Source of the DNA: Methylosinus sporium
GTDB taxonomy: Bacteria; Pseudomonadota; Alphaproteobacteria; Rhizobiales; Beijerinckiaceae
Reading direction: 5' to 3'
DNA length: 64,000 bases
NCBI RefSeq assembly: GCF_003113265.1
Contig: NZ_PUIV01000008.1
Span: forward strand, 1 to 64,000
The position numbers and the translations under genes were made by a program. How positions within the stretch are numbered: position 1 is the first letter of the stretch; each line of letters opens with the position of its first letter. Of the stretch, positions 54,001-62,622 are shown piece after piece. Below the pieces are notes generated by a model, which made no database searches, was not told the origin of the DNA, and was given only the letters and a program-made list of their open reading frames with translations.

Positions 54001-55260
54001 CGGGAGAATGCCGCCCTGTCGGCGGGCGAACTGCGGGCGGCGCTGGGGAGGGCCTTGCCTGATCCTATGATTCCTTCGGCCTTCGTCGTCCTCGACGCCC
54101 TGCCTTTGACGAGGAACGGCAAGATCGACCGCAAGGCTCTGCCGGCTCCGGACGCGGCGGCGCTGGCGAGCAGCCGATATGTCGCGCCGCGAACGCCGGT
54201 CGAATGGCTCATCGCCCGGGAGTTCGAACAGGTCCTGCACGTTTCTCCCATCGGGATCGACGACAATTTTTTCCATCTCGGAGGCAACTCCCTATCGGGA
54301 GTCAAGCTCGTCGACCGCATCAGAAGCGCTGTGTGCAGCAGCCTTCCCGTCACCGCGATTTTCCAGGCTCCGACGATCGCGCAACTGTCGAGCTGGATTT
54401 CGGGAGAGCAAGGATATGTCCCGTTGGTTCTGATGCGCCGTGGCCACGATGTTTCGCCATTGTACTGCATTCACCCCGCGGGAGGGTCGATCATTCGCTA
54501 TCAGGCCCTGGCCGAAGCACTGGACGGGGTGCTTCCGGTCTATGGAATTCAATCCAGAACCATCTTCGATCCGACCCATTTCGACACGTCGATCGAAGAC
54601 ATGTCGGCGATTTACGTCGACGCCGTTCGCCGGCGTCAGCCGCGGGGGCCTTATCATCTATTAGGGTGGAGCATGGGGGGCGTCATCGCCATGGCCATGA
54701 CGGCAAGGCTCGAAGACCTGGGAGAAGACGTCGCCTTCCTGGGTCTCCTCGATACGCAGCTCTGGTCCGAGAGGCGGAGGGCGAGCCGTACCGTTCTCGA
54801 TTATCTCGATCAGTTTGCAAAATTCGAAGGCAAGGAGATAGAGGGCCTCCTCGCTCCCGACGACTATGAACATATTCGAGGCGTTTCGACGGATCTGTCC
54901 GAACGAGAGCGCTTCGTTTATGCCGCGCAGTGGGGGCAGGAACGGGGATTTTGGCGAAACATTTCCGCCGATCTCGTGAATTTTCTCTATTCGGACGCCG
55001 AGAATGCGAAAGAATTGACGCGTGGCTCGGCGCTGCGTCCGATTTGCGCCTCCATGCACGTCTGGTGGGCGCGTCGCTCGCTCGCGGACGGAGGAGGCTT
55101 TCCCGTCGACTGGCGGTCGTTTACGCGAGGCTCTGTCACGATCGACGTGATCGATGGCGACCACGACGAAATCGTTCGCAAGCCGGAGCTTCACGCAAGC
55201 TTGAGAACGGCCCTGCGATCCATCCAAAACATTCGCGCGGATGTCCGCGTCAACGGATGA
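51052..55260 (+). CDS. NRPS 4: docking-C-A(Asp)-PCP-thioesterase
   Basis: Terminal NRPS of 1402 residues. A TubC-like docking domain at the N-terminus (about residues 1-50, AELMSEMQSRGIRVYLDDGR) is followed by an LCL-type C domain (HHIVSDGWS near 51,685), A domain (core 52,735-54,150), PCP (LGGNSLSGVKL near 54,280) and a type I thioesterase. The thioesterase has the nucleophile in GWSMGG (near 54,670) and a catalytic His probably in DGDHDEIV near 55,160. The pocket reads D-L-T-K-I-G-H-I-G-K, Asp. The thioesterase releases the peptide by hydrolysis or cyclisation; which one cannot be told. The middle of the A domain is nearly identical to A1 of NRPS 1 while its flanks match NRPS 3, suggesting subdomain exchange. 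Confidence 0.93.
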   Translation: MNAAELMSEMQSRGIRVYLDDGRVRCAAPAGAVTEEIRQALATHKGSIVAALSQTHRHAPPAIQPHSRLRPAPLSYGQRRLWFLDRLDPGNASYNVPAALRLTGRFDSAAFISAINELVRRHEVLRTTFTMRDGEPVQTVALALEIAAPMIDLSGVDATAREAGARRLVDEEARRPFDLATGPLLRTLVIDLGARADTGEREHIVAFTLHHIVSDGWSTDILVREFAALYEAVVGGGASSLPPLALQYADYAAWQRDWLGGEVLERQLAYWRNELAGAPPSLDLPTDRPRPAAQDHAGAVCRFAVTKETTEGLRRLGRKEGATLFMTLLAAFQLLLARYSGQSDICVGTPVANRRRVEFEGLIGCFVNTLVLRTDLFGDPTFRVLLARVRKTALGAQENQDAPFERLVEELQPLRDMSRSPLFQTLFVLQNAPGRELTLPGLQVEPLATDSGTAKFDLTLSLVEADGGLSGRIDYATALFDPQTIEGLARHYCALLAGIVADPDRRASELPMLCEAERRRLLVEWNDTATDDPRDKCLHQLFEEQAAKTPDAVAVAFEDTHFTYDELNARANRLAHRLVGLGIGAETVVGICVERSLEMVVGLLGVLKAGGAYLPLDPDYPSERLAYVIEDARPALVLTQERLRARLPESIQTLRLDADWTSIAREPRDNPAARVTPQNLAYVIYTSGSTGQPKGVAVAHGGVVNYTQAINERLADGSRLRFAMVSTLAADLGNTALFPSLTSGGCLHVIGYETATDANAMADYMRRHAIDVLKIVPSHYGALTHSGGAARLQPRKALIFGGEALSGELAESVAFNGSECRIFNHYGPTETTIGALMSPLNAERRSTLAPPIGRPIRNVEVYLLDAHMRPSPIGVAGELYIGGVGLARGYLGRPDLTAERFVPDPFGAAGERLYRTGDLARYRADGNVEFLGRVDNQVKIRGFRIELGEIETALSRIPGVRDAVVMAREDNAGEKRLVAYVAGRENAALSAGELRAALGRALPDPMIPSAFVVLDALPLTRNGKIDRKALPAPDAAALASSRYVAPRTPVEWLIAREFEQVLHVSPIGIDDNFFHLGGNSLSGVKLVDRIRSAVCSSLPVTAIFQAPTIAQLSSWISGEQGYVPLVLMRRGHDVSPLYCIHPAGGSIIRYQALAEALDGVLPVYGIQSRTIFDPTHFDTSIEDMSAIYVDAVRRRQPRGPYHLLGWSMGGVIAMAMTARLEDLGEDVAFLGLLDTQLWSERRRASRTVLDYLDQFAKFEGKEIEGLLAPDDYEHIRGVSTDLSERERFVYAAQWGQERGFWRNISADLVNFLYSDAENAKELTRGSALRPICASMHVWWARRSLADGGGFPVDWRSFTRGSVTIDVIDGDHDEIVRKPELHASLRTALRSIQNIRADVRVNG

Positions 55261-55298
55261 GCAGGCGCCGGCCGAGGCGCGCGCAGGGAAAAGAATCG

Positions 55299-56981
55299 AT
55301 GAAAACAAGCAACATCGCACAGGACCTATTCGGCGTTTCGCCGAAGCGATTTTTATATATGACGAGCGGCTCGAAGGCGCAGTTCGCGCTGTCGGCTCTC
55401 GCCGGCGTCGTCGCCGGGGCCAGTCAGGCCTACCTTCTGGTGTTCATCAATCGGTCCCTCGAGGACGGCCAACGCAACGCCTCGGCGCTCGCCGTCTCCT
55501 TCTTCGGCCTCTGTCTTCTGGTGTTTTTCTCCGGCGTGCTGTCCGTGACGCTGTTGTCGCGGATAGCGCAGGACAATCACTACAATCTTCGTCTCCGATT
55601 GAGTCGCTGCATCCTCTCCACGCCTCTGAAAGATTTGTATTCGTGCGGCCCGCAGAGGCTCATGGCGGTCTTGACGGACGACATCGGCAGCATCGTTCAA
55701 GCACAAGATGCGATACCTCTGCTGTTTGTCGAAGGGGCGAAGCTCGTGGCGGCGCTCGTCTATCTGGGATTCATCTCCTACAAATTGCTGATTCTGGTGT
55801 TCGGCTTTCTCGTCTTTGGTCTCACGAGCTGGCATCTCTTACAGAGATGGGCGCGGCGATGGCTGAAATTGGCGCGGGAGGCCGACGACGCGTTGTTCGG
55901 CCATTATCGGGCGATTACCGAGGGCTTCAAGGAATTGAAGATGGATGCGCGCCGGCGTCGCGCGTTCCTCGATAGAGAATTGCGCGAGACGGCGAATATG
56001 ATCAGAACACGGCGCAACAAGGCGTCATTGATCTATGCTCTGGCCGGACGCTGGAGCCAATCGCTGTATTTCCTGCTGATCGGCGCAATCCTCTTTCTGC
56101 CATTGCTCGGCGAGCAGGTCGAAAGAGAGAGCCTGACGGGTTTTACGCTCACGGTCCTCTTCATCGGCGCTCCTCTCGCCGCGATCGTCAATGTGACTCC
56201 CGCCCTCGGAAAAGGCGTCGCCGCTCTCAAAAACATCGAGAAACTGGGACTCGGCGCCTCGGCGGAGGCCGATGTCGGAACCGGCGCCGAAGCGATCGAT
56301 CTCGTTTCCACGCCTTCCACGCTCGAGCTCGTGAACGTAAGCTACCGCTACCCGGAGGCCGAGGGGAGCAGAGGTCAACATCTGGGACCTTTGAACCTGC
56401 GCATCGCGCCTGGCGAGCTCGTCTTCGTGACCGGAGGAAACGGCAGCGGCAAGACGACGCTGGCGCTCATCATCCTCGGCCTGTTCTCGCCGGATTCCGG
56501 CGAGCTCCGGCTCGGCGGACAGCCGATCACGCAGCAGCAGCGAGACGCCTATCGTCAGAATTTTTCCGCGGTTTTCGCCGACGCCTACGTCTTCGATTCG
56601 CTTTTGGGCTATTCGAACGACGAGTTGCAGGCCCGCGTCGAGGAATTGCTCGTCCTTCTCCAGCTCGACGACAAGCTGCGGATCGAAAACGGGCGCTGCT
56701 CCACGGTCGACCTGTCCCGCGGCCAGCGCAAGCGACTTGCCTTGCTCTCCGCCTATCTCGCAGATCGGCCGTTCTATCTCTTCGACGAATGGGCGGCCGA
56801 GCAGGACCCGGTCTTTCGCGACTTTTTTTATAGCCGGATGCTGCCGGAGCTGAAAGCGCGCGGCAAGACGGTCATTGTGATCACCCATGACGACCGGTAT
56901 TTTCACATGTCCGATCGATTGCTGCGGCTGACGATGGGACAAATAGAAGAATTGCGGCCGGCTTTAGCGGCCTCCGCATGA
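55299..56981 (+). CDS. PvdE/SyrD-type cyclic-peptide ABC exporter
   Basis: Half-transporter of 560 residues: about six transmembrane segments in the first 330 residues, then an ATPase with Walker A GGNGSGKTTLAL, signature DLSRGQRKRLALL, Walker B FYLFDEWAAEQDP and H-loop VITHDDRYF. This architecture and the WAAEQDP.FR segment are those of PvdE and SyrD, which export NRPS peptides across the inner membrane. In pyoverdine loci PvdE moves the acylated precursor to the periplasm, where PvdQ deacylates it; the acylase gene follows here with a 4-base overlap. The start is ATG 55299 after CAGGGAA; the frame extends far upstream only inside NRPS 4. Confidence 0.92.
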   Translation: MKTSNIAQDLFGVSPKRFLYMTSGSKAQFALSALAGVVAGASQAYLLVFINRSLEDGQRNASALAVSFFGLCLLVFFSGVLSVTLLSRIAQDNHYNLRLRLSRCILSTPLKDLYSCGPQRLMAVLTDDIGSIVQAQDAIPLLFVEGAKLVAALVYLGFISYKLLILVFGFLVFGLTSWHLLQRWARRWLKLAREADDALFGHYRAITEGFKELKMDARRRRAFLDRELRETANMIRTRRNKASLIYALAGRWSQSLYFLLIGAILFLPLLGEQVERESLTGFTLTVLFIGAPLAAIVNVTPALGKGVAALKNIEKLGLGASAEADVGTGAEAIDLVSTPSTLELVNVSYRYPEAEGSRGQHLGPLNLRIAPGELVFVTGGNGSGKTTLALIILGLFSPDSGELRLGGQPITQQQRDAYRQNFSAVFADAYVFDSLLGYSNDELQARVEELLVLLQLDDKLRIENGRCSTVDLSRGQRKRLALLSAYLADRPFYLFDEWAAEQDPVFRDFFYSRMLPELKARGKTVIVITHDDRYFHMSDRLLRLTMGQIEELRPALAASA

Positions 56982-57001
56982 CTGTTCGAGGGGATGGACC
57001 G

Positions 57002-59389
57002 ATGTCGGGAAATTGGAAAGGCCCTTTCACGCGAGCCGGACTGTCGGCATTCGCCGGGATCGCGGTTCTCGTCGGCGGCGCGACATTTTATCGGGCGGGA
57101 ACTCCCCATTCGGACGCGGCCGTCGAAATCCGTCGGACGTCCTATGGCGTTCCACACATCAGGGCGGTCGACGAGAAAGGGCTCGGCTTTGGAATCGGCT
57201 ACGCCTATGCGCAGGACAATGTCTGCTTGCTGGCGGAAGAGATTCTCACCGTCAATGGCGAACGCTCGAAATATCTCGGGGCGGATGCGATGGCGTCCGC
57301 AACGGTCACAAATCTCGACAGCGATTTCTTCTTTCGATGGCTGAACAATGACGAGGCGATCACGGCGACGCTGGAGGCGCAGCCGAGAGAGATCCGCGAC
57401 CTGCTCGCAGGATATGCGTCGGGGTACAATCGCTATCTGCGCGATACGGGAGCCGCCGGATTGCCTTCGGCGTGCCGGGACAAGAATTGGGTGCGGCCGA
57501 TCTTCGATGTCGACCTCTTGAAAAACATGCGCCGTCTGCTCGTGCGGAGCGGGCTCGGGCGTTTTGCCAGCGCCATCGTCGCCGCGGCGCCGCCGCGTCG
57601 AAGCGACCTCCCCAAATCCCGTTCGGGCGAGCTTTCGAGCGAGCGCATACGGTTTGTCGAAGGGCGGGACGATTTCGCGAGCAGCCATGGAAGCAACGCG
57701 CTCGCCTTGGGAAAAGCTCTCACCCGCAACGGAAAAGGGGCGCTGCTCGCCAATCCGCACTTTCCGTGGTCCGGCTCCTTGCGGTTCTACCAGATGCATC
57801 TGACGATTCCCGGAAAGCTCGATGTCATGGGAGCCGCTCTACCGGGGCTGCCGTTCATCAACATCGGCTTCACCCGCAATTTGGCCTGGACGCATACGGT
57901 CGACGCGTCGAGCCATTTCGTCGCTTATCGCTTGCGGCTCGACCCCGCCGATCCCACCCGCTATGTCGTCGACGGCGAATCGGCGCCGATGCAAAAAATA
58001 TCGGTCGTCGTCGATGCGCTCGAGAAAGACGGAACTCTCTCGCAGCGCTCGCATGATTTCTATCGGTCGAGATTCGGCTTCGCGGTCGATCTCTCCGATC
58101 GGCTCGCCTGGGACGAAAGCCAAGCCTTCGTCATCGCAGACGCCAACCTGGAGAACGCCAGGGCGTTGCAGCAATGGTATGCGATGAACCAAGCGAGCTC
58201 GCTCGACGAGTTTCAAGCGAGCGTCACGCGGATCTTGGGCATTCCGTGGGTCGACACGATAGCGGTCGACGCCGACGGAACCGCCTTGTTCATGAACGTT
58301 TCGGCGATCCCGAACATCGACGCCGGCACGCTCGGGGATTGTCGTCTGCCGGATTTCGAGAAATTGGGGTTGGACTTTCATGTTCTCGACGGAACGCGAA
58401 AGGTCTGTGATCGGAGCGCTGCGTCCAACGAACCGCAGGCGGGTCTCTTTCCCGGTGACAGTCTGCCCATTTTGCGGCGAGAGGACTTTGTTCTCAATTC
58501 GAACGACAGCGCCTGGCTCGCCAATCCGGCGCAGCCTATGACGGGATATTCGCCCCTCGTGAGCCGAGAGAACGTCGAGTTGGGGGGCAGGGCTCGCTAT
58601 GCGCTCGGATGGCTCCAGCGCCGAGCGAAGGAGCCGACGTCGCGAGGCGAAGGGCTGGGCGCCGAGGAGCTGAAAGACCTTCTCATGCGCGACGACGTCT
58701 ATTTCGCCTCCTTGGTCATGGACGATCTCCTGACGTTGTGTCCGAACGAGAGAGACCTCGGCGCCGAAAACGCAGAGACGAGAGATGTGTCGATCGCCTG
58801 TGAAAAATTGCGCGTCTGGGATCGAACCGCCAATCTCGACGCCAACATCGGCTATGTCTACTTCGAAGGCTTCATGGAGCGCGCGCGTAAGATCGCCAAC
58901 GTATGGCGGGTTCCGTTCGACCCTTCGCGCCCTGTCGATACGCCCTATGGGTTGAACGTCGGCGATCCCGAGATCGCGGCGCAATTGAGGTCGGCTCTGG
59001 CGGCTTCGCAAAGAGACGCCGCCAGCGCTGGTTTGTCGCCCGACGCGACCTGGGGGGACATCCAAATTGCTTCCAAAGGCGCACGCGCTATTCCGATTCA
59101 TGGCGGCAATGGCGCATTGGGCGTCTACAACGTCATACGAAGCGCGCCGTCCCGCGGTGGCAAGCGAGAAGTGGTTTCCGGGTCGAGTTACATTCAGCTC
59201 GTCTCTTTCGACCAGAGCGGCCCGCGTGTGGAGGCCCTGCTGGCGTTCTCGGAATCTTTGAACCCGGACTCGCGATATTTCGCCGATCAGACAGAGATGT
59301 TTTCCAAGAAGGAATGGGTGCGTCTTCCCTTCTCGGAGCAGGAGATAGAGTCCGATCCGGTCTTTCGCAGTCAGAAGATCGGCTATTGA
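57002..59389 (+). CDS. PvdQ-like periplasmic acylase (Ntn hydrolase)
   Basis: About 795 residues, clearly related to PvdQ along its length. After an N-terminal signal or anchor (LSAFAGIAVLVGGATFY) come RTSYGVPHIRA and GYAYAQDNVCLL of the alpha chain. The autocleavage site follows at HG/SNALALG with catalytic Ser about residue 231, then GKGALLANPHFPWSGSLRFYQMHLTIPGKLDVMGA, NIGFTRNLAWTHTVDASSHF and SNDSAWLANPAQPM. PvdQ removes the fatty acyl tail from the pyoverdine precursor; the same job is inferred for this FAAL-initiated peptide. N-acyl homoserine lactone cleavage is a known side activity of the family. ATG 57002 follows GAGGGG; ATG 56978 overlapping the exporter stop is an alternative. Confidence 0.92.
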   Translation: MSGNWKGPFTRAGLSAFAGIAVLVGGATFYRAGTPHSDAAVEIRRTSYGVPHIRAVDEKGLGFGIGYAYAQDNVCLLAEEILTVNGERSKYLGADAMASATVTNLDSDFFFRWLNNDEAITATLEAQPREIRDLLAGYASGYNRYLRDTGAAGLPSACRDKNWVRPIFDVDLLKNMRRLLVRSGLGRFASAIVAAAPPRRSDLPKSRSGELSSERIRFVEGRDDFASSHGSNALALGKALTRNGKGALLANPHFPWSGSLRFYQMHLTIPGKLDVMGAALPGLPFINIGFTRNLAWTHTVDASSHFVAYRLRLDPADPTRYVVDGESAPMQKISVVVDALEKDGTLSQRSHDFYRSRFGFAVDLSDRLAWDESQAFVIADANLENARALQQWYAMNQASSLDEFQASVTRILGIPWVDTIAVDADGTALFMNVSAIPNIDAGTLGDCRLPDFEKLGLDFHVLDGTRKVCDRSAASNEPQAGLFPGDSLPILRREDFVLNSNDSAWLANPAQPMTGYSPLVSRENVELGGRARYALGWLQRRAKEPTSRGEGLGAEELKDLLMRDDVYFASLVMDDLLTLCPNERDLGAENAETRDVSIACEKLRVWDRTANLDANIGYVYFEGFMERARKIANVWRVPFDPSRPVDTPYGLNVGDPEIAAQLRSALAASQRDAASAGLSPDATWGDIQIASKGARAIPIHGGNGALGVYNVIRSAPSRGGKREVVSGSSYIQLVSFDQSGPRVEALLAFSESLNPDSRYFADQTEMFSKKEWVRLPFSEQEIESDPVFRSQKIGY

Positions 59390-59663
59390 CGACAAGCGCG
59401 ATCGGCGAGGCGTCCAGACGAATTCGGTCGAGAACGTGAGCCGTTGCGCGGTCGCATTTCGACAAGAGCGGAAAAGACGCCTCGTTCCGAGCGCTCGTCG
59501 GCGACGAGGCGGCGGGCTCATCCCGTGTCGTCGCGCGCTTTGCCGTAATGCTGTGAGGCGTGACGACAGGAGAATGATTTTCGAGTTGACTTGAGTATCC
59601 GACTACGTAATTGTTTTGTATAGTGCGGGGAACGAGGTTATGAGGCAGTCGAGGACAAAGCGA
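59390..59663. other. Intergenic region before the uptake genes
   Basis: 274 bases without a gene. The first 190 are GC-rich. Bases about 59,570-59,640 are AT-rich and include GTTGACTTGAG and TTTTGTATAGTG, likely promoter material for the uptake genes. A TATAGT can serve as -10, but the matching -35 is poor. No clear Fur, RirA or Irr box was recognised, so iron control is expected but not seen. Confidence 0.4.
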
Positions 59664-60050
59664 ATGTCGACGCGCGCGCTTATCGCGAGCACGGTGGCAT
59701 GCGTTTGTCTTTTGCAGGCCTTCATCCTCGTCATGTCCATGCAAGGGCGCTTCGCTCATGCGAGCGCCGAGTCGGGCGTCGCCGTTTCCGTCAGTGATTA
59801 TTGTCGCGCAAATACGCATGGAGGCGGCGAGGGGTCGACGCAGCACGACCATTCGCAATGTTGTATTCTCTGCTCGTCGAGCGTTTATGGCGGGCTGTCC
59901 CGTTTTGCCGCGGTCGTGTGCAAGATCGCCTTCTTTCCGGCGCCGCGAACCGCCGCCGAGATAGGCTGGCGTTTCCTCGACGACCCTGTCGCGCAGCTGG
60001 TCGGCTGGACGAGTTCCTGGTCATCGCGCGCGCCGCCTTCGATCTCCTGA
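59664..60050 (+). CDS. Small Cys/His-rich exported protein (DUF2946-like)
   Basis: About 128 residues: a signal peptide or N-terminal membrane segment (TRALIASTVACVCLLQAFILVMS), a polar region, and the cluster HDHSQCCILCSSS, which resembles the metal-binding His-Cys motif of DUF2946-type proteins. ATG 59664 is chosen because GAGGA stands 8 bases upstream; the frame also has ATGs at 59616 and 59640. It directly precedes the TonB receptor gene (83 bases), a position such small proteins often hold near metal-uptake receptors. A metal or haem chaperone role in the periplasm is possible; nothing more can be said. Confidence 0.6.
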   Translation: MSTRALIASTVACVCLLQAFILVMSMQGRFAHASAESGVAVSVSDYCRANTHGGGEGSTQHDHSQCCILCSSSVYGGLSRFAAVVCKIAFFPAPRTAAEIGWRFLDDPVAQLVGWTSSWSSRAPPSIS

Positions 60051-60133
60051 CCCGACCGCGGCCCGAGCGGTCGCCTTTCCTGTCTTTCAAATCTTTATCG
60101 ACGGCCCGTCGGGCTGCTCAGGAGAACCTCGTT

Positions 60134-62431
60134 ATGCTTCGTTCGACTTTGTTGCGCGGCGTTTCCGCCGGCGCGTTCGCGCTCGCTTTCATGTCCGCCG
60201 CTTCTGCGCCTGCGCAGGAGGCGCTGCCGACGATCGACATCGCCGCCGGGGCGGGCGGCGGCGCTCCGACCTCCGGGCTTCAGGGAAAAGCCGGCGAGAC
60301 CGGCTATGCGCGCGCCAAGGCGGTCTCGGCGACCAAAACCAATGTGCCGATCCTCGACACGCCGCGCTCGGTGCAGATCATTCCGCACGAGGTATTGGAG
60401 GACCGCCAGATTCTCAACACGCAGGAGGCGGTCAAATTTGTTTCCGGCGTGCAAACCGGTCCGGCCGCCTACCACGATCGCTATGCGATTCGCGGCTTTT
60501 CGACCGGCGACAACACATATCGCAACAGCCTGAAGCTTTACGGCGTCGCCGGCACGGTAGACGTGGCCTTCATCGATCGCGTCGAGGTCGTCAAAGGCCC
60601 CGCCGCCATGCTCTACGGACGCATTCAGCCGGGCGGCCTCGTCAATTTCGTGACCAAGAAACCGCAAGCCGAGGCGGCCTATAGCATACAGGAACAATTC
60701 GGGAGCTGGGGACTCTCTCGCACGACGGTCGACGCCACCGGCCCCTTGGACCAAGACAAGACGCTTCTCTATCGCGTCATCGGCGTCTTCGATCACGCCG
60801 ACGATTTCGTCGATTTCCTGCACCGCGACAATGGCAGGGCCTACGGCGCGCTCACCTGGAAGCCGACGGAGCAGTTCGAATCCAATCTGCAAGTCGAGTA
60901 TTACCACGACAGCGGAACCAATACGGGCTACTATCGTCAACAGGTGCCAGCCCTCGCGCTGTCCTACGCCGTGCCGGGCATCGCCGGCCGGCCGGCCAAT
61001 CTGCCGCGCAACTGGTCGCAGAGCGATTCTGCGCTCTATGCGAATTACCCGAGCGTGACGGAGCGCGTTCTCGTCTACGGGGATTTGACCTATCGTTTCA
61101 ACAACGCCTGGAAGGTGAGCAGCAAGGTTCATTATTCTCATTCGGACGAAGACCAGGAATACATCGTCAGCCGCGGGTTCAATCTCGCGACCGGCGTCAT
61201 GTCTCGACGACTCAGCTGGAGTCAGATTACGCGCGATACCTGGTCGCTCAATCTCGATGTCAACGGCGAGTTCGAGACCGGCATTCTCAAGCATAATCTC
61301 TTGGTCGGCTTCGATTATTACGACTATCGCTACTTGGGCAAGGGCGACAATCCGCAGGGCGCGGGGCCGGAAATTCCCAGCCTCAACGTCTTTGCGCCGG
61401 TCTATGGCGGCGTCGCCTGGCCGGTCCTCCAGGCGGAGCATTCTATCGCTAGTGGGAATATATTCTCGAGGACGAAGCAGCAGGACTTCGGCTATTATAT
61501 TCAGGACAGCATTTCTTATAACGACTTCATCTATCTGCTCCTTGGCGGCCGCTACGACGTCGCCTTCGACGCTGGTTCGGAACTCTACGGGGTCACGAAC
61601 AAGTTCTATTACGGAACTGGCGAGGGGGCTTGTTTTCCCATCTGCGATGGTCACTACAATCCGTCGGGGAAAGGAAATCCGACCGAACGCAAATTTTCGC
61701 CGAATGGCGGCTTGCTGTTCAAATTGACTCCGGAAATCTCCGCATATGTGAGTTATTCAGAATCCTTCGCCAGTTCGAACGCAGGCGCGTTGAGTTACGA
61801 CGGCCGAGTGTTCAAACCGCAGCAGGGCAAGCAATATGAGCTCGGTTTGAAAGCCAGCCTCTTCGACGGCCGGCTGACCGGCTCCATCGTCGGCTTCGAT
61901 CTCTATTTGACCAACCAACTGTCGGCCGACCCTCAGCATACCGGTTTCTCCGTCCAATCCGGCGAAGTCCGCAGCCGTGGCGTCGAGGTCGACCTCGCCG
62001 GCCAGGTGACCGACAACATCAGCGTGATCGGCAGCTATACTTACGACGACGCGATCATCACCAAGGACACGACGACCGGCACAGGCGCCGTCCTCGGCAA
62101 GCGATGGCCGGGCGTGCCGCGGCACGCTGGCAATTTCTGGGCGAAATACGACACGGCCCCCGGCCAGAAGGAGGGATGGAGCTTCGGCGCCGGCTTCTAC
62201 GCCAACGGAGAGCGCCAAGGCAACAACACCAATTCGTTCCAGCTTCCAGGCTATGTTCGCTTCGACACCATGGTCGGATATCGCACCGTGTTGCAGGGCG
62301 TTCCCGTCGAGGCTCAGCTCAACGTCACCAATATCGGCGACGCCAAATATTTCGAAGCGGCGGGTTCGGGCATGTACGCTTATTATGGCGCGCCGCGGAC
62401 TTTCACAGGGTCGGTAAAAGTGAAATTCTAA
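60134..62431 (+). CDS. TonB-dependent ferric-siderophore receptor
   Basis: Outer-membrane receptor of 765 residues. A signal peptide (LLRGVSAGAFALAFMSAASAPAQ) is followed by the plug domain (TPRSVQIIPHEVLEDRQ, then YAIRGFSTGDN, VDVAFIDRVEVVKGPAAMLYGRIQPGGLVNFVTKKP) and a 22-strand barrel ending in the C-terminal Phe (GSVKVKF) used for outer-membrane assembly. It belongs to the FhuA/FpvA-like siderophore group. No STN signalling domain precedes the plug, so it should not signal to a FecR/sigma pair, and none is present. The start is ATG 60134 after AGGAGA. It most likely takes up the siderophore made by this locus. Confidence 0.93.
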   Translation: MLRSTLLRGVSAGAFALAFMSAASAPAQEALPTIDIAAGAGGGAPTSGLQGKAGETGYARAKAVSATKTNVPILDTPRSVQIIPHEVLEDRQILNTQEAVKFVSGVQTGPAAYHDRYAIRGFSTGDNTYRNSLKLYGVAGTVDVAFIDRVEVVKGPAAMLYGRIQPGGLVNFVTKKPQAEAAYSIQEQFGSWGLSRTTVDATGPLDQDKTLLYRVIGVFDHADDFVDFLHRDNGRAYGALTWKPTEQFESNLQVEYYHDSGTNTGYYRQQVPALALSYAVPGIAGRPANLPRNWSQSDSALYANYPSVTERVLVYGDLTYRFNNAWKVSSKVHYSHSDEDQEYIVSRGFNLATGVMSRRLSWSQITRDTWSLNLDVNGEFETGILKHNLLVGFDYYDYRYLGKGDNPQGAGPEIPSLNVFAPVYGGVAWPVLQAEHSIASGNIFSRTKQQDFGYYIQDSISYNDFIYLLLGGRYDVAFDAGSELYGVTNKFYYGTGEGACFPICDGHYNPSGKGNPTERKFSPNGGLLFKLTPEISAYVSYSESFASSNAGALSYDGRVFKPQQGKQYELGLKASLFDGRLTGSIVGFDLYLTNQLSADPQHTGFSVQSGEVRSRGVEVDLAGQVTDNISVIGSYTYDDAIITKDTTTGTGAVLGKRWPGVPRHAGNFWAKYDTAPGQKEGWSFGAGFYANGERQGNNTNSFQLPGYVRFDTMVGYRTVLQGVPVEAQLNVTNIGDAKYFEAAGSGMYAYYGAPRTFTGSVKVKF

Positions 62432-62442
62432 CGCAGTCGGCC

Positions 62443-62622
62443 GTGACCGAAGTCGACTCGCCTCTGCGCCTTCTTTCCGCGAGGCGGCGGGTCGTCTGGG
62501 ACTGGCGCATCGTCCAGCGAGTTTGCGCTGGCGTCGATGGCGGAACGAGGGCCGAATCGGGCGGCGTCTCTTTCCGCGCGGCGGCGGGAGATTTTCGAGC
62601 CCGTGAGGATTTGACGCCGTGA
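62443..62622 (+). CDS. Possible small ORF coupled to the PepSY gene
   Basis: A 59-codon GTG frame (TEVDSPLRLLSARRRVVWDW...) fills the gap after the receptor and its TGA overlaps the GTG start of the PepSY gene (GTGA). The overlap suggests coupling, but there is no clear ribosome site, no hydrophobic segment and no recognised family, and high GC makes chance frames common. Confidence 0.2.
   Translation: MTEVDSPLRLLSARRRVVWDWRIVQRVCAGVDGGTRAESGGVSFRAAAGDFRAREDLTP

Noticed and set aside
57839-59521. 560-codon minus-strand frame opposite the acylase
   Set aside because: Shadow of the PvdQ-like gene; no recognisable domain.
59390-59663. Fur, RirA or Irr iron box before the receptor gene
   Set aside because: AT-rich sequence is present but no convincing inverted or direct repeat matching these boxes could be aligned.
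27992-62431. Methanobactin or pyoverdine identity of the locus
   Set aside because: Methanobactin is ribosomal and needs MbnABC, which are absent. Pyoverdine would need chromophore genes and a Tyr/Dab early module order not found here.
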